Source: Corynebacterium renale (GTDB lineage Bacteria > Actinomycetota > Actinomycetes > Mycobacteriales > Mycobacteriaceae). From it: a stretch of DNA of 64,000 nucleotides. The stretch lies in the NCBI RefSeq assembly GCF_002563965.1, contig NZ_PDJF01000001.1, forward strand, positions 1,674,001 through 1,738,000, written 5' to 3'. The translations under genes were made by a program, and so were the position numbers. Positions 8,287 through 18,938 of the stretch are shown piece after piece; position 1 is the first letter of the stretch, and each line of letters begins with the position of its first letter. The notes below the pieces were generated by a model, which made no database searches, was not told the DNA's origin, and worked only from the letters and a program-made list of their open reading frames with translations.

Positions 8287-9114
8287 ATGGCGAACTACAC
8301 TGCCGCAGATGTTAAGAAGCTCCGTGAGCTCACCGGCTCCGGCATGCTCGATTGCAAGAAGGCTCTGGAAGAGACCGAAGGCGATTTTGACAAGGCTGTT
8401 GAAATCCTGCGCATCCAGGGCGCAAAGGACGTCGGAAAGCGTGCAGAGCGCGACGCTGCAGAAGGCCTGGTTGCTGTATCCGGCAACACCATGATCGAGG
8501 TCAACTCTGAGACCGACTTCGTTGCAAAGAACGCGGAGTTCATCACTGTTGCTGAGAACATCGCGAAGGCTGCAGCAGACGCAAAGGCTAACTCCGCTGA
8601 AGAGCTCGCAGCAGTTGAGGTTGAGGGGCAGACCGCAGCACAGTACCTTGAGGCACTGTCTGCAAAGATCGGCGAGAAGCTCGAGCTTCGTCGTGCAGTC
8701 ACCCTTGTCGGCGACAACGTAGCTGTATACCTGCACCAGCGTTCTGCTGACCTGCCTCCTGCAGTTGGCGTTCTGGTTGCCTACACCGGCGAAGGCGAAG
8801 CTGCTGAGCAGGCTGCCCACGGTATTGCAATGCAGATTGCTGCGATGAAGGCTCAGTACCTGACCCGCGAGGATGTTCCAGCTGAGGTTGTTGAGAAAGA
8901 GCGCTCCATCGCGGAGCAGATCACCCGCGAAGAGGGCAAGCCAGAACAGGCTATCCCGAAGATCGTTGAGGGTCGTCTCAACGGCTTCTACAAGGACGTT
9001 GTCCTTCTGGACCAGGCTTCCGTCGCTGACAGCAAGAAGACCGTCAAGCAGGTTGCTGACGAAGCTGGCATCACCGTTACCGGTTTCGCACGCTTCGAGG
9101 TTGGCCAGGCATAA
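8287..9114 (+). CDS. tsf: Elongation factor Ts
   Basis: Nucleotide-exchange factor that regenerates EF-Tu-GTP. The 275 residues include the N-terminal UBA-like module with [16 protein letters not shown] (about 10-25), and the core motif [11 protein letters not shown] that contacts EF-Tu. A strong AAGGAGG ribosome-binding site lies upstream. The gene is followed by a clear terminator, separating rpsB-tsf from pyrH. Confidence 0.98.
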   Translation: MANYTAADVKKLRELTGSGMLDCKKALEETEGDFDKAVEILRIQGAKDVGKRAERDAAEGLVAVSGNTMIEVNSETDFVAKNAEFITVAENIAKAAADAKANSAEELAAVEVEGQTAAQYLEALSAKIGEKLELRRAVTLVGDNVAVYLHQRSADLPPAVGVLVAYTGEGEAAEQAAHGIAMQIAAMKAQYLTREDVPAEVVEKERSIAEQITREEGKPEQAIPKIVEGRLNGFYKDVVLLDQASVADSKKTVKQVADEAGITVTGFARFEVGQA

Positions 9115-9147
9115 GCCAATCGCATTCATGGTGTGAATGCACCTACG

Positions 9148-9183
9148 ACGCCCTGTGTTGGTTTCCAGCACAGGGCGTTTTTC
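9148..9183 (+). terminator. Terminator after tsf
   Basis: Perfect 10-bp inverted repeat ACGCCCTGTG / CACAGGGCGT (9148-9157 and 9169-9178) running into a T stretch. Confidence 0.88.
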
Positions 9184-9326
9184 TGCCCTTTTCGCCAGTG
9201 AAGACGATGAATGAGTGGTCAGTCCTCCAGTGTGGTGGAGTCGTACTAGGTGAACGAACCGCGAGACGGTAGGATGAAACACCGAGAATTGTCAGCAGCA
9301 ACATTAATGTGCAAGGAGCAAAGTCA

Positions 9327-10061
9327 GTGAGTACTGAAGAAGCCCTCAAACGCGGTCACGGCTACAAGCGAGTCATGCTCAAACTCGGTGGTGAAATGTT
9401 CGGCGGCGGCAAGGTCGGCATTGACCCTGACGTTGTCGACAACGTCGCGAAGCAAATCGCCGAAGTCGCTTCCGCTGGAGTTGAGGTCGCAGTAGTCATT
9501 GGCGGCGGTAACTTCTTCCGCGGTGCCGAGCTGCAGCAACGCGGAATGGACCGTGCGCGGTCTGACTACATGGGCATGTTGGGCACAGTCATGAATTGTT
9601 TGGCACTTCAGGATTTCCTGCAGCAGCGTGGCGTCGATACGCGTGTTCAGACGGCCATCAACATGGCGCAGATCGCTGAACCGTACCTTCCGCTGCGCGC
9701 TTCCCGACACTTGGAGAAGGGCCGTGTAGTCATCTTCGGCGCAGGTATGGGCATGCCTTATTTCTCTACCGACACCACTGCAGCGCAGCGAGCTCTGGAA
9801 ATCGGTGCGGAAGTGCTGCTCATGGCAAAAGCCGTCGATGGTGTCTACGATGACGACCCACGCAAGAATCCGGACGCACAGCTGTTTGAATCGATTACTC
9901 CACGGGAGGCTATCGAAAAGGGCCTCAAGGTCGCTGACGCCACTGCATTCAGCTTGTGCATGGACAATGACATGCCAATTCTGGTGTTTAACCTGCTGAC
10001 CGAAGGAAATATCGCACGCGCGTGCGCCGGCGAGCGAATCGGTACACTAGTAAGTTCATAG
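9327..10061 (+). CDS. pyrH: Uridylate kinase
   Basis: Phosphorylates UMP to UDP in pyrimidine nucleotide synthesis; belongs to the amino-acid kinase fold, forming a hexamer regulated by GTP and UTP. The 244 residues include [15 protein letters not shown] near the N-terminus, [10 protein letters not shown], and the C-terminal [15 protein letters not shown] block. I place the start at GTG 9327, which sits 8 nt after AAGGAG; an earlier GTG at 9309 precedes that site and is unlikely. frr follows after 70 bases. Confidence 0.96.
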   Translation: MSTEEALKRGHGYKRVMLKLGGEMFGGGKVGIDPDVVDNVAKQIAEVASAGVEVAVVIGGGNFFRGAELQQRGMDRARSDYMGMLGTVMNCLALQDFLQQRGVDTRVQTAINMAQIAEPYLPLRASRHLEKGRVVIFGAGMGMPYFSTDTTAAQRALEIGAEVLLMAKAVDGVYDDDPRKNPDAQLFESITPREAIEKGLKVADATAFSLCMDNDMPILVFNLLTEGNIARACAGERIGTLVSS

Positions 10062-10131
10062 ACTGCCCAGGGCGGTGTGTATGTGCTCGCGCCCTCGCGT
10101 ATTGATAACCAAAGGTACAAGGAGAATAACT

Positions 10132-10695
10132 ATGGCTGATATGGAAGAAATTTTGCTCGACGCCGAAGAGCGCATGACGAACTCTGTTGAGCACACCCGT
10201 GAGGACCTTTCCACAATCCGTACTGGACGTGCTAACCCGAACATGTTTAACGGTGTTATGGCGGAGTACTACGGTGTCTTGACACCTATTACGCAGATGT
10301 CGTCGATCTCTGTCCCCGAGCCACGCATGCTCTTGATTAAGCCTTATGAGCCTTCCGTCATGGACGCCATCGAAACGGCTATCCGTAATTCGGACCTGGG
10401 TGTAAACCCAACTAACGACGGCCTCGTCCTGCGCGTCACCGTTCCTCAGTTGACTGAAGAGCGCCGTCGCGACATGGTGAAGTTGGCCAAGTCTAAGGGC
10501 GAAGACGGCAAGGTTGCTATCCGTAATGTTCGTCGTTCTGGCATGGAAGCTCTGAAGAAGATGCAAAAGGACGGCGAAGCCGGCGAGGACGAAATCCGCG
10601 CATCTGAGCAGGAGCTCGATAAGACCACTGCAAAATACGTAGCAGAGATCGACGAAATCGTTGAGAACAAGGAAAAGGAACTGATGGAAGTCTAA
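10132..10695 (+). CDS. frr: Ribosome recycling factor
   Basis: Releases post-termination ribosomes together with EF-G. The 187-residue product matches the family length of about 185. It shows the N-terminal helix [15 protein letters not shown], the conserved [13 protein letters not shown] segment, and the C-terminal coiled-coil arm. The start at 10132 is set by AAGGAG just upstream; the open frame extends further but into non-conserved sequence. Confidence 0.97.
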   Translation: MADMEEILLDAEERMTNSVEHTREDLSTIRTGRANPNMFNGVMAEYYGVLTPITQMSSISVPEPRMLLIKPYEPSVMDAIETAIRNSDLGVNPTNDGLVLRVTVPQLTEERRRDMVKLAKSKGEDGKVAIRNVRRSGMEALKKMQKDGEAGEDEIRASEQELDKTTAKYVAEIDEIVENKEKELMEV

Positions 10696-10786
10696 GGCTG
10701 CACCAAGCTTCAGTCTTCTTTTCCACACCTTTTTCCGTTTACGTCCCTTTCGAGTTACTGGATTCATAGAGGCCCAAGGAGTTGGC

Positions 10787-11668
10787 ATGACTTCACAATC
10801 ACCACGCTTTACCCTAGGGCCCCGAAACTCTGCGGGACGTAACCTCAAAGCTGCTATCCCGGTCGCGTTGGGGCTCGTTGCACTTGTTCTCTTAGCCCTG
10901 TACGTCGGCCCGGCCGGATGGTACCCGCTCGTAGCGCTGGCCGCGGGGCTTGGCACGTGGGAAGTAACTACCCGTTTGCGGGAAAAGAACTACCAGGTCC
11001 CACGCCTTCTACTCATTGCCGGGGGCCAGCTCGTTGTGTGGGCTTCGTGGCCTTTCGGCGTCGTCGGTGCACTCTCAGGCTTCGTGGCTTCGGTCATGGC
11101 TGTAATGGTGAGGCGTCTTTTCATTAACGGGCCCAATGCCGCACCGAAAAACTATCTTCGTGATCTTTCGACGAGCATTTTTGTCCTGACGTGGGTGCCG
11201 CTTTTTGCAAGTTTCGCGGCAATGATCATGCTTATCGACGCCCCGCACGCCTCCGGAAGCGCCCTGATCATCGCCTTCATGGCGTGCGTTATCGCCTCCG
11301 ATACCGGTGGATATGTCGCGGGAGTCTTCTTTGGTTCGCACCCGATGGCACCGGCTGTGAGCCCGAAAAAGTCCTGGGAAGGTTTTGCAGGGTCTGTTAT
11401 CACCGCGGCAATCACGGGCGCGGTGGCTATTCACTGGATCTTCGGGACTGCGGCGTGGTTGGGGATTATTCTGGGCGTCCTTCTAGCTGTGTGCGCTACG
11501 TTAGGTGACCTTGTGGAATCCCAATTCAAGCGCGAATTGGGAATCAAAGATATGTCAGCCTTGCTGCCGGGGCACGGCGGGCTCATGGATCGCCTCGATG
11601 GAATGCTTCCTGCGGCGACGGTGACATGGCTGATTTTGACAATCCTGGTAAGTTCTTCTTTGCTATAG
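10787..11668 (+). CDS. cdsA: Phosphatidate cytidylyltransferase
   Basis: Integral membrane enzyme making CDP-diacylglycerol from phosphatidic acid and CTP, the entry point to phosphatidylglycerol, cardiolipin and phosphatidylinositol. The 293 residues contain several membrane segments and the CDS signature SPKKSWEGFAGS followed by GDLVESQFKRELGIKD and a C-terminal GGLMDRLDGM block. AAGGAG precedes the ATG. It follows frr in the usual actinobacterial order and provides the substrate for PgsA encoded further along the window. Confidence 0.95.
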   Translation: MTSQSPRFTLGPRNSAGRNLKAAIPVALGLVALVLLALYVGPAGWYPLVALAAGLGTWEVTTRLREKNYQVPRLLLIAGGQLVVWASWPFGVVGALSGFVASVMAVMVRRLFINGPNAAPKNYLRDLSTSIFVLTWVPLFASFAAMIMLIDAPHASGSALIIAFMACVIASDTGGYVAGVFFGSHPMAPAVSPKKSWEGFAGSVITAAITGAVAIHWIFGTAAWLGIILGVLLAVCATLGDLVESQFKRELGIKDMSALLPGHGGLMDRLDGMLPAATVTWLILTILVSSSLL

Positions 11669-11747
11669 ATACACAATCCCGTTCCGCATCTCGCGTTACC
11701 GGCGTTAGTCGGTTGGCACGAGATACTTCATCATGTTTAGGTCGCCC

Positions 11748-12851
11748 ATGGCTACACCCGTAAAACTACAATTTGCTGCCCCCAAGCGTGGCATGCCCCC
11801 GAAACATTTCACTGATATGACCCGCGAAGAGCGCATCGACGCTCTGGCAGAGATTGGCTTACCCAAATTCCGCGCGGACCAAATCGCGCGGCATTACTAC
11901 ACGCGTTATGAAGCCGACCCCATGGAGATGACAGATCTTCCAGAAAGCAAGCGCGAAGCGGTCAAGGAAAAGCTCTTCCCGACGTTGATGACACCGCTAC
12001 GAGATCAAACGACCGACGACGGCGAGACGCAAAAAACCTTGTGGCGTCTTCACGACGGCACCCTGTTGGAATCGGTACTCATGCGGTACCCCGACCGAGC
12101 GACACTATGCATTTCCAGCCAGGCTGGCTGCGGAATGAACTGCCCGTTCTGCGCGACGGGACAGGGCGGTTTGGATCGCAACCTTTCCCAGGCTGAAATT
12201 GTGGAACAGGTGCGCAATGCGGCAGCCACAATGGAGTCTGAGGGATCGCGATTGTCTAACATCGTCTTCATGGGCATGGGGGAGCCGTTAGCGAACTACA
12301 AACGCGTTGTCGGAGCAGTGAAGCAGATCGTTGCTCCTGCGCCTCAAGGGTTCGGAATTTCTCAACGTGGCGTGACTGTATCCACCGTCGGTTTGGCACC
12401 CTCGATCCGCAAGCTAGCTGACGAAGAAATGTCCATCCGGCTTGCGGTGTCACTGCACACACCTGATGATGAGTTCCGTGATGAACTAGTCCCGGTAAAT
12501 AATCGCTGGCCGGTCGCAGAAGTTCTCGATGCGGCACGGTATTACGCCGACAAATCGGGCCGCCGCGTGTCTATCGAATATGCCCTTATTCGCGATAAGA
12601 ACGATCAAGGCTGGCGCGCCGACATGTTAGGTAAAAAGCTGCATGCGGCACTGGGGCCTAAGGTTCACGTTAACGTCATTCCACTCAATCCAACACCGGG
12701 TAGTGAGTGGGACGCCTCGCCTAAGGCACAGCAGGACGAATTTGTGCGACGTGTTCAGGAACAAGGCGTTACGTGCACTGTTCGCGATACAAAGGGTTCG
12801 GAGATCGCTGCAGCATGTGGCCAGTTAAAGGCTGACGAAATGTCGCAGTAA
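11748..12851 (+). CDS. rlmN: Dual-specificity 23S rRNA/tRNA adenine-C2 methyltransferase
   Basis: Radical-SAM enzyme that methylates C2 of A2503 in 23S rRNA and A37 in some tRNAs. The 367-residue product has the iron-sulfur CxxxCxxC motif in [13 protein letters not shown], the [10 protein letters not shown] segment and the C-terminal catalytic cysteine region ([13 protein letters not shown]). ATG 11748 gives a family-like N-terminus; an ATG at 11733 in frame is an alternative adding five residues. Confidence 0.95.
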   Translation: MATPVKLQFAAPKRGMPPKHFTDMTREERIDALAEIGLPKFRADQIARHYYTRYEADPMEMTDLPESKREAVKEKLFPTLMTPLRDQTTDDGETQKTLWRLHDGTLLESVLMRYPDRATLCISSQAGCGMNCPFCATGQGGLDRNLSQAEIVEQVRNAAATMESEGSRLSNIVFMGMGEPLANYKRVVGAVKQIVAPAPQGFGISQRGVTVSTVGLAPSIRKLADEEMSIRLAVSLHTPDDEFRDELVPVNNRWPVAEVLDAARYYADKSGRRVSIEYALIRDKNDQGWRADMLGKKLHAALGPKVHVNVIPLNPTPGSEWDASPKAQQDEFVRRVQEQGVTCTVRDTKGSEIAAACGQLKADEMSQ

Positions 12852-12919
12852 GTATGGATGATTACGTGAGTCCGTAGGGGCGTGTAGCCCTATGGCCTCA
12901 CCCGGTTTCTGCCATAACA

Positions 12920-12955
12920 AAACGGGCGGACCTCAACGATGAGGTCCGCCCGTTT
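12920..12955. terminator. Bidirectional terminator between rlmN and DUF2631 gene
   Basis: Perfect 16-bp inverted repeat with an ACGA loop (12920-12935 and 12940-12955), A-rich on the left and TTT on the right, serving the two convergent genes. Confidence 0.88.
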
Positions 12956-12968
12956 GCGTAAGAAGCGT

Positions 12969-13415
12969 TTAATTATCCAGTGCGTGCTTGCCCTGTGATG
13001 GGGCGACTCGGAGGTGCTCTACGCGTGCTGGATCGATGTTGAGTGCGCGCAGCTCGGAATCGCTAAGCTCGGCGTAAGGACCGGACAGCGTAGCTTGCTC
13101 ATAGTTCCAAGCACGTTCTTTGTAACCCACCGGCTTGTTGTGCGCAGTGAGGGTGCGGCGGTTCTTCAACTTCGGTTGGACCATGTGAATGATCAGGCCG
13201 AGCGCAATAACGGCTGCCAAGGTGCACAGCCAGATGGTTTCTACGTGGCCGTGGTGGTTGCCAAAGTTCATCAGCAGCAGCAAAGCGACGGAAATCCAGC
13301 CCGCAATCTGAATGGCGCGCCCTCCGATGTCGTGCCAGCCCCATGCTGCAGATGGTTCGTCCAAGGTAGAGACCCCGTTGTAGATCTCAGGCTCAATCGT
13401 GTGGGAATCAGCCAC
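12969..13415 (-). CDS. DUF2631 family membrane protein
   Basis: A 148-residue protein of the actinobacterial DUF2631 family, recognisable from [15 protein letters not shown] followed by two membrane segments (about 35-50 and 58-78) and a cytoplasmic C-terminal tail. Function unknown. The start is placed at GTG 13415, 8 nt after AAAGGAG; a TTG six bases upstream is too close to that site. It is transcribed divergently from dxr, with about 216 bases between their starts. Confidence 0.85.
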   Translation of the reverse strand: MADSHTIEPEIYNGVSTLDEPSAAWGWHDIGGRAIQIAGWISVALLLLMNFGNHHGHVETIWLCTLAAVIALGLIIHMVQPKLKNRRTLTAHNKPVGYKERAWNYEQATLSGPYAELSDSELRALNIDPARVEHLRVAPSQGKHALDN

Positions 13416-13631
13416 GGCCAATGCTCCTTTACAGTGTTTTTACGCGAGTTGTGCAATTGGGCCCGGTTAAGGGGCTATCTACCACGCACAATACTGCTCT
13501 TATTGTGCCACATGTCCACGGCTGACCCCACTTCGCACCTGCTCGAATGCCTAAAACTCAATCTTTTGTTTAACCCTCATACTTTGTGCGGTAATAGGCC
13601 GGTGGAGCAGGAAACTGTACGACAGGGCACA

Positions 13632-14810
13632 ATGGGATGTGTGAAAAAGCGGATTCTCATTCTCGGTTCTACTGGTTCAATTGGCACTCAGGCTCTGGAA
13701 GTTATTGAAGAAAACCCAGATCTTTTTAGCGTCGCCGGTTTGGCGGCTGGTGGCCGAAGCCCGGAACTCCTTATAGAACAAGCCCAGCGCCACAGTGTGC
13801 CCGCGCACCGTGTAGCTATTGCGTCGGAAAAGGCAGCAGATACCGTCGTTACGCATCTGGGCGATGGGGTAGTGGTCGGACCGAATTCAGCGCATCAGCT
13901 CGTCGAAGCAGCGTTAGCCGATGGGGATGTCGACCTTGTTTTGAATGGCTTGGTCGGATCGATGGGTCTACACTCCACGCTTGCAACTATCCAAGCGGGT
14001 GTTCCCTTAGCGCTGGCGAACAAAGAATCTCTCGTTGCCGGTGGCGAATTCGTGCGAAAGCAGGCAGCTCCTGGTCAGATAATCCCGGTTGATTCTGAAC
14101 ATTCAGCGATGGCGCAGTGCTGGCGTTCTGGTCGCGATGAGGAAGTAGCGCGACTAGTTCTCACTGCATCGGGTGGCCCTTTCCGCGGCTGGTCGCGCGA
14201 AGAAATGTGGGAGGTTACCCCACAGCAGGCCGCTGCTCATCCGACGTGGTCTATGGGTCAGATGAATACCTTGAATTCCGCCACCTTAATTAACAAGGGG
14301 TTGGAGCTCATTGAGGCGGCGCTCTTGTTTGGCGTCGACCCAGACGCCATTGATGTGACGGTCCACCCACAATCGATCATCCATTCAATGGTGACTTTCA
14401 CAGACGGTGCAACGATCGCGCAGGCCTCTGTTCCATCGATGAAACTGCCGATCGGGTTGGCGATGAATTGGCCGCATCGAGTTGCAGAAGTTGAGCCGGC
14501 TGTTGATTTCTCTCAGGCGTTCTCATGGGATTTCGAGCCGGTAGACAACGAGGCGTTTCCTGCAGTAGAGCTTGCGCGTACTGTTGCTCGGGCTGGAGGA
14601 GCCATGCCAGCTGTCTATAACGCTTCTAACGAAGAAGCAGCAGCTGCGTTTTTGGATGGTCAGATTCACTTTCCGCAGATCGTTGACACGGTGGGGTATG
14701 TCGTCGAGAAGCTGGGGCACTGGGCTACAGAAATTACCAGCGTCGATATGATTCTCGATGCTGAAAAAGAAGCGCGCGCTGCAGCTCAGGAGTATCTCGC
14801 TGGCCTCTAG
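13632..14810 (+). CDS. dxr: 1-deoxy-D-xylulose 5-phosphate reductoisomerase
   Basis: Second step of the MEP isoprenoid pathway: NADPH-dependent conversion of DXP to MEP. The 392-residue protein opens with [17 protein letters not shown] (NADPH-binding), has the metal-binding PVDSEHSA block and the substrate loop [12 protein letters not shown]. The open frame upstream to 13014 runs antisense through the DUF2631 gene and is not coding. ATG 13632 and GTG 13641 are both possible starts. With ispG downstream it forms a split MEP block around the rseP protease. Confidence 0.95.
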   Translation: MGCVKKRILILGSTGSIGTQALEVIEENPDLFSVAGLAAGGRSPELLIEQAQRHSVPAHRVAIASEKAADTVVTHLGDGVVVGPNSAHQLVEAALADGDVDLVLNGLVGSMGLHSTLATIQAGVPLALANKESLVAGGEFVRKQAAPGQIIPVDSEHSAMAQCWRSGRDEEVARLVLTASGGPFRGWSREEMWEVTPQQAAAHPTWSMGQMNTLNSATLINKGLELIEAALLFGVDPDAIDVTVHPQSIIHSMVTFTDGATIAQASVPSMKLPIGLAMNWPHRVAEVEPAVDFSQAFSWDFEPVDNEAFPAVELARTVARAGGAMPAVYNASNEEAAAAFLDGQIHFPQIVDTVGYVVEKLGHWATEITSVDMILDAEKEARAAAQEYLAGL

Positions 14811-14869
14811 TTAGCGGAGGGTGCTAGCGTTATGTGCTTCTGAAAGAGTCGAGGTGTAAAGGGGACTCG

Positions 14870-16081
14870 GTGCTCGTATACTTATTGGGCGTGGTCTTGT
14901 TTGCGGTAGGAATTGCTGCGACGATTGCGCTGCACGAACTTGGGCACTTGTCCGTAGCCCGATGGAGCGGAATGCGCGTCCGGCGGTATTTCGTTGGCTT
15001 TGGGCCCACGCTGTGGTCGACTCAGAAGGGGACAACGGAATACGGCGTCAAAGTGGTTCCCTTTGGGGGATTCTGCGAAATTGCCGGCATGACTGCATTG
15101 GATGAGGTCACGCCTGAAGAAGCCCCGTTTGCGATGCGCAACAAACCCGCGTGGAAGCGGATTGCCGTGCTGCTCGGCGGAATTGCCATGAACATTCTCG
15201 TCGGTCTGACAATCATTTTCGGCGTGGCAGTGACTTCGGGTATCCCGAACCCGTATGCGGATATGACACCGATAGCAGGGGAAACGGTATGCGTGGCTGA
15301 TCGCAATGCCGTCGGTGAATCGGAGCCCTGTTCAGGACCTGGCCCCGCTGGTGCGGCTGGTGTCAAGGCCGGCGACCGAATCGTTGCAGTCGATGGTAAT
15401 AAGTTAGAGGCATTCGTCCAGTTACGTGATTACGTCATTGACAAGCCCGGGCAAACAGTAACTCTCGATGTGCTTCGCGACGGCACCCCCACCACCATCG
15501 ACGTTCCCGTCGCGGAGGTCACCGCATACGCTGCCGACGGCACACCCACCACGCTTGGTGCAATAGGAATCGTCGGAGGCGCCATCCCTGATGCCATCAA
15601 GGTATTTAGCCCAGCTGAGGCGGTAGGCGCCACTTTTAAATACTCCGGTGATCTGTTGGAGGGCACGGTCAAGGGGCTTGTCCAATTGCCTGCCAAAATT
15701 CCTGGCGTTGCATTAAGCATTTTCGGAGCAGAGCGGGAAGTTGATTCGCCAATGAGTGTTGTTGGCGCTTCGCGGGTGGGTGGCGAATTTGTTGAACGTT
15801 CGCTGTGGTCGATGTTCTGGCTGATGCTTGCTTCGCTGAACTTCTTCCTTGCTCTGTTTAATCTGATCCCGTTGCCCCCGTTTGACGGCGGACATGTGGC
15901 AGTAGTTGTGTACGAGAAAATTCGCGATGCCGTACGTCGTCTCCGTGGCCTACCGCCCGCGGGCCCTGCTGATTACACGCGTCTGATGCCGATTACGTAC
16001 GCAATTGCTGCAGCGCTCTTGACTGTCGGTGTGCTGTTTGTCGTTGCGGATGTGGTGAATCCAGTGCGTCTTTTCGGTTAG
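14870..16081 (+). CDS. rseP: Site-2 membrane metalloprotease (RseP/Rip1 type)
   Basis: Intramembrane zinc protease that cleaves anti-sigma factors and other membrane proteins. The 403 residues show HELGH (22-26) in the first membrane helix, a PDZ domain with GVKAGDRIVAVDG in the middle, and the C-terminal PLPPFDGGHV motif with the third zinc ligand. I use the GTG at 14870, preceded by AAAGGGGA and giving a start directly in the first helix. Placement between dxr and ispG is standard in mycolata (Rip1, Rv2869c). Confidence 0.93.
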   Translation: MLVYLLGVVLFAVGIAATIALHELGHLSVARWSGMRVRRYFVGFGPTLWSTQKGTTEYGVKVVPFGGFCEIAGMTALDEVTPEEAPFAMRNKPAWKRIAVLLGGIAMNILVGLTIIFGVAVTSGIPNPYADMTPIAGETVCVADRNAVGESEPCSGPGPAGAAGVKAGDRIVAVDGNKLEAFVQLRDYVIDKPGQTVTLDVLRDGTPTTIDVPVAEVTAYAADGTPTTLGAIGIVGGAIPDAIKVFSPAEAVGATFKYSGDLLEGTVKGLVQLPAKIPGVALSIFGAEREVDSPMSVVGASRVGGEFVERSLWSMFWLMLASLNFFLALFNLIPLPPFDGGHVAVVVYEKIRDAVRRLRGLPPAGPADYTRLMPITYAIAAALLTVGVLFVVADVVNPVRLFG

Positions 16082-16196
16082 GCGTAATGCGATGGACTGC
16101 TGCGCAGCCAGAGCGCGTGAGAAGTTGTTTAAGGTGTATGCTCGAGGGGCAATAGCACCGTTTATCCAGATGTAGTTTTGCAAGGAGATTCTTACT

Positions 16197-17375
16197 GTGT
16201 CTACCCCTATTGGTCTCGGCTTACCGGAGGCACCGCTACCTGTTTTGGCGCCACGCCGGAAAACCCGCCAGCTTAAGGTAGGTAGCGTGGGGGTGGGATC
16301 GGACCACCCGATCTCTGTGCAGTCGATGACCACAACGAAGACCCACGATATCAACGGAACACTGCAGCAGATCGCACAGTTAACTGCTACGGGATGCGAC
16401 ATTGTGCGTGTCGCCTGCCCTAAGACTGTCGACGCCGACGCGCTCCCAATCATCGCGAAGAAATCTCCGATTCCGGTAATTGCTGACATCCATTTCCAGC
16501 CCAAGTATATTTTTGCTGCGATTGAAGCAGGGTGTGCGGCCGTGCGTGTGAACCCCGGCAATATCAAGGAATTCGATGGCCGTGTCAAGGAAGTAGCTAA
16601 AGCAGCAGGAGACGCCGGCATCCCGATTCGTATTGGCGTCAATGCTGGTTCCCTAGACAAGCGCATCATGGAGAAGTACGGCAAGGCCACCCCGGAGGCA
16701 CTCGTAGAGTCTGCAGTCTGGGAGGCGGGTCTTTTCGAAGAACATGGTTATGGTGACATCGCGATTTCGGTCAAGCACAACGACCCTGTAATCATGGTCG
16801 AGGCATACCGTCAGCTCGCCGCCCAGACCGATTATCCGCTGCACCTCGGTGTCACGGAAGCGGGCCCTGCGTTCCAGGGGACTATTAAATCTGCCGTAGC
16901 TTTCGGCTCTTTGCTTGCCGACGGCATCGGCGACACCATCCGCGTTTCCCTTTCAGCTGACCCCGTCGAGGAGATCAAGGTAGGGGAGAAGATTCTGGAA
17001 TCCCTAAATCTGCGTCCTCGTGGTCTGGAAATCGTTTCCTGTCCATCGTGTGGTCGCGCCCAGGTTGACGTGTACACCCTGGCTGAGGAAGTCACGGCTG
17101 CCTTCGAGGGCTTCGACGTACCGCTCCGTGTTGCTGTTATGGGCTGCGTCGTTAACGGCCCAGGCGAAGCTCGAGACGCCGACCTTGGTGTGGCATCTGG
17201 CAACGGTAAAGGACAGATCTTCGTCAAGGGTGAAGTAATTAAGACTGTCCCCGAGTCCAAGATTGTGGAGACCCTGCTTGAAGAGGCCGCACAGCTTATC
17301 GAGGACATGGATCCAGCCGAGATTGAAGCCGCGCAGACTCTTGGTTCTGCCGCAACCGTGAAGGTCACTCAGTAG
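16197..17375 (+). CDS. ispG: 4-hydroxy-3-methylbut-2-en-1-yl diphosphate synthase (GcpE)
   Basis: Iron-sulfur enzyme converting MEcPP to HMBPP, the penultimate MEP-pathway step. The 392-residue protein has the TIM-barrel N-terminus with [10 protein letters not shown] and VRVNPGNI, and the C-terminal reductase-like domain with cluster ligands in SCPSCGR and [16 protein letters not shown] precedes the GTG start. A terminator follows. Confidence 0.97.
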   Translation: MSTPIGLGLPEAPLPVLAPRRKTRQLKVGSVGVGSDHPISVQSMTTTKTHDINGTLQQIAQLTATGCDIVRVACPKTVDADALPIIAKKSPIPVIADIHFQPKYIFAAIEAGCAAVRVNPGNIKEFDGRVKEVAKAAGDAGIPIRIGVNAGSLDKRIMEKYGKATPEALVESAVWEAGLFEEHGYGDIAISVKHNDPVIMVEAYRQLAAQTDYPLHLGVTEAGPAFQGTIKSAVAFGSLLADGIGDTIRVSLSADPVEEIKVGEKILESLNLRPRGLEIVSCPSCGRAQVDVYTLAEEVTAAFEGFDVPLRVAVMGCVVNGPGEARDADLGVASGNGKGQIFVKGEVIKTVPESKIVETLLEEAAQLIEDMDPAEIEAAQTLGSAATVKVTQ

Positions 17376-17391
17376 TATCTGTCAGGAAAAG

Positions 17392-17434
17392 CCGCCTTCC
17401 CCCACCTCGCAACCGGGAAGGCGGTTATCTTTTT
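17392..17434 (+). terminator. Terminator after ispG
   Basis: 10-bp stem CCGCCTTCCC / GGGAAGGCGG (17392-17401 and 17415-17424) followed by TTATCTTTTT. Confidence 0.85.
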
Positions 17435-17475
17435 GTGCCATGTAACCCAGCCGTGGCTCGGGTAAGTACGGGGAC

Positions 17476-17481
17476 TACCAT
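17476..17481 (+). promoter_or_regulatory. -10 element of map (leaderless)
   Basis: TACCAT ends 6 nt before the map ATG, with no ribosome-binding site. Confidence 0.5.
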
Positions 17482-17487
17482 GGTGGC

Positions 17488-18366
17488 ATGTCTGAATTAC
17501 GAGGAAAACTGACCCCTGGAACTCCCACCCCCATCCGAGATGTTCCAAAATCGATCGAGCGCCCAGAATACGTGTGGAAAGATTCAGCTCAAGAGAACAT
17601 TGGCGAACCGTTCGTCCAGACCCCCGAGGTCATTGAGGCGATGCGTGAGGCCTCTAAAATCGCTGCGAACGCGCTTCAGGAGGCCGGCAAGATTGTTGCT
17701 CCGGGCGTCACCACTGACGAAGTAGACCGGGTCGCGCACGAGTACATGTGTGACCATGGTGCGTACCCCTCGTGCTTGGGCTACCTCCACTTCCCGAAAG
17801 CAAGCTGTGTGTCGCTGAATGAAATCGTGTGCCACGGCATCCCGGATTCAACGGTCATTGAGGATGGCGACATCGTCAATATTGACGTCACCGCCTACAA
17901 AAATGGCGTCCACGGCGATACGAACGCTACCTTCTTGGCCGGTAATGTTTCTGAGGAGCACCGCCTGCTGGTGGAACGTACTCATGAGGCAATGATGCGC
18001 GGTATTAAGGTGGCAAAACCGGGCCGTGAGATTAACGTTATCGGACGTGTCATCGAATCCTACGCCAAGCGCTTTGGTTATAACGTTGTCACAGATTTCA
18101 CCGGACATGGCATAGGCACTACGTTCCACAATGGGCTTATTGTGTTGCACTACGATTCCGACGCATATCGCCAGGTCTTGGAGCCTGGTATGACGTTGAC
18201 TATCGAGCCTATGCTGAACCTCGGAAGCCTCGATTACGACATTTGGGATGACGGTTGGACCGTGCAGAACCGTGACGGCAAGTTCACTGCGCAGTTTGAG
18301 CACACTTTGGTTATTACCGAAGATGGTAACGAGATTTTGACGATTCCAGATTCTGGAAAAGCTTAA
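17488..18366 (+). CDS. map: Methionine aminopeptidase, type I
   Basis: Removes initiator methionine from nascent proteins. The 292-residue product has the N-terminal extension typical of actinobacterial MapB (about 1-40, proline-rich) and the pita-bread core. Metal ligands fall in [19 protein letters not shown] (two aspartates), GHGIGTTFH (histidine), IEPMLN and FEHTLV (glutamates). Its promoter sits at the start codon. The gene ends against the two exported-protein genes on the other strand. Confidence 0.96.
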   Translation: MSELRGKLTPGTPTPIRDVPKSIERPEYVWKDSAQENIGEPFVQTPEVIEAMREASKIAANALQEAGKIVAPGVTTDEVDRVAHEYMCDHGAYPSCLGYLHFPKASCVSLNEIVCHGIPDSTVIEDGDIVNIDVTAYKNGVHGDTNATFLAGNVSEEHRLLVERTHEAMMRGIKVAKPGREINVIGRVIESYAKRFGYNVVTDFTGHGIGTTFHNGLIVLHYDSDAYRQVLEPGMTLTIEPMLNLGSLDYDIWDDGWTVQNRDGKFTAQFEHTLVITEDGNEILTIPDSGKA

Positions 18367-18375
18367 ACACGAAAA

Positions 18376-18422
18376 GCGCAAGCGGCCGTAGGGATGGGAG
18401 TCCTTACGGCCGCTTACTGCGC
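18376..18422 (+). terminator. Terminator after map
   Basis: Nested stem: GCGCA/TGCGC outside and the perfect 10-bp AGCGGCCGTA / TACGGCCGCT inside (18381-18390 and 18405-18414). No long T run follows. Confidence 0.65.
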
Positions 18423-18435
18423 TACGTACATAAAA

Positions 18436-18459
18436 ATCCGCACCCCTAAGGGTGCGGAT
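18436..18459 (-). terminator. Terminator of the exported-protein genes
   Basis: Perfect 10-bp stem ATCCGCACCC / GGGTGCGGAT with a four-base loop. On the minus strand it is followed by TTTTTATG, so it ends the leftward transcript. Confidence 0.85.
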
Positions 18460-18486
18460 GACGTTAAAAGACCTAGAAAGTAGGGC

Positions 18487-18897
18487 TTAGAACGGGAAGT
18501 TGTGCGGAATCAGGCCCTGGTACTTAGCCAGGTTGAAAGCAGCAACAATGAAGCCGAGGATGCCGCCGATAACACCAACGGTGGTGCCGTCGCGCCAGAT
18601 CTTCGCCCAGTTTGCTGCATCCTTGTCGACAGAGGAACCGAGGAGATCTACACCGGTGACCTGCTGGTCGGAACCATGGACCTTACCGATGTGGGAGGAG
18701 CCACCGTTAGCGATGTCCTTCTTGAGAGCCTCGTTGACGTCGTTCTGATCAACTGGCTCGGTCTTGCCGAAGTCCTCAAGCTGGGAGTAGTTAGGCGTCT
18801 GGTTAGTGGTGTTTTCCTGAGCAATTGCGGTGGTGCCGGTCAGTGCGATTGCGGATGCGGCAATTGCTGCCACAGCAGCGTTGCGGATGTTACGCAT
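18487..18897 (-). CDS. Small exported protein with C-terminal membrane segment (paralogue 1)
   Basis: A 136-residue protein not assigned to a named family. A classical signal peptide (RNAAVAAIAASAIALTGTTAIA, cleavage likely before QEN) is followed by about 75 polar, Asn/Asp/Ser-rich residues and a C-terminal hydrophobic segment rich in glycine (VGVIGGILGFIVAAFNLAKY), ending PHNFPF. The C-terminal third resembles that of the neighbouring exported protein, so the two are paralogues. GAAGGG precedes the ATG. A pair of putative secreted proteins between map and mtr is also known in C. glutamicum; function is unknown. Confidence 0.8.
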   Translation of the reverse strand: MRNIRNAAVAAIAASAIALTGTTAIAQENTTNQTPNYSQLEDFGKTEPVDQNDVNEALKKDIANGGSSHIGKVHGSDQQVTGVDLLGSSVDKDAANWAKIWRDGTTVGVIGGILGFIVAAFNLAKYQGLIPHNFPF

Positions 18898-18938
18898 TGT
18901 ATACCCTTCTTTGGTTTCTATTCAGATGCGGAGTGAGA

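Noticed and set aside
8245..9282. 345-codon minus-strand frame opposite tsf
   Set aside because: Shadow of tsf; composition reflects third-position bias.
13014..13631. Long N-terminal extension of the dxr frame
   Set aside because: It lies antisense to the DUF2631 gene and beyond the conserved Dxr N-terminus; dxr starts near 13632.
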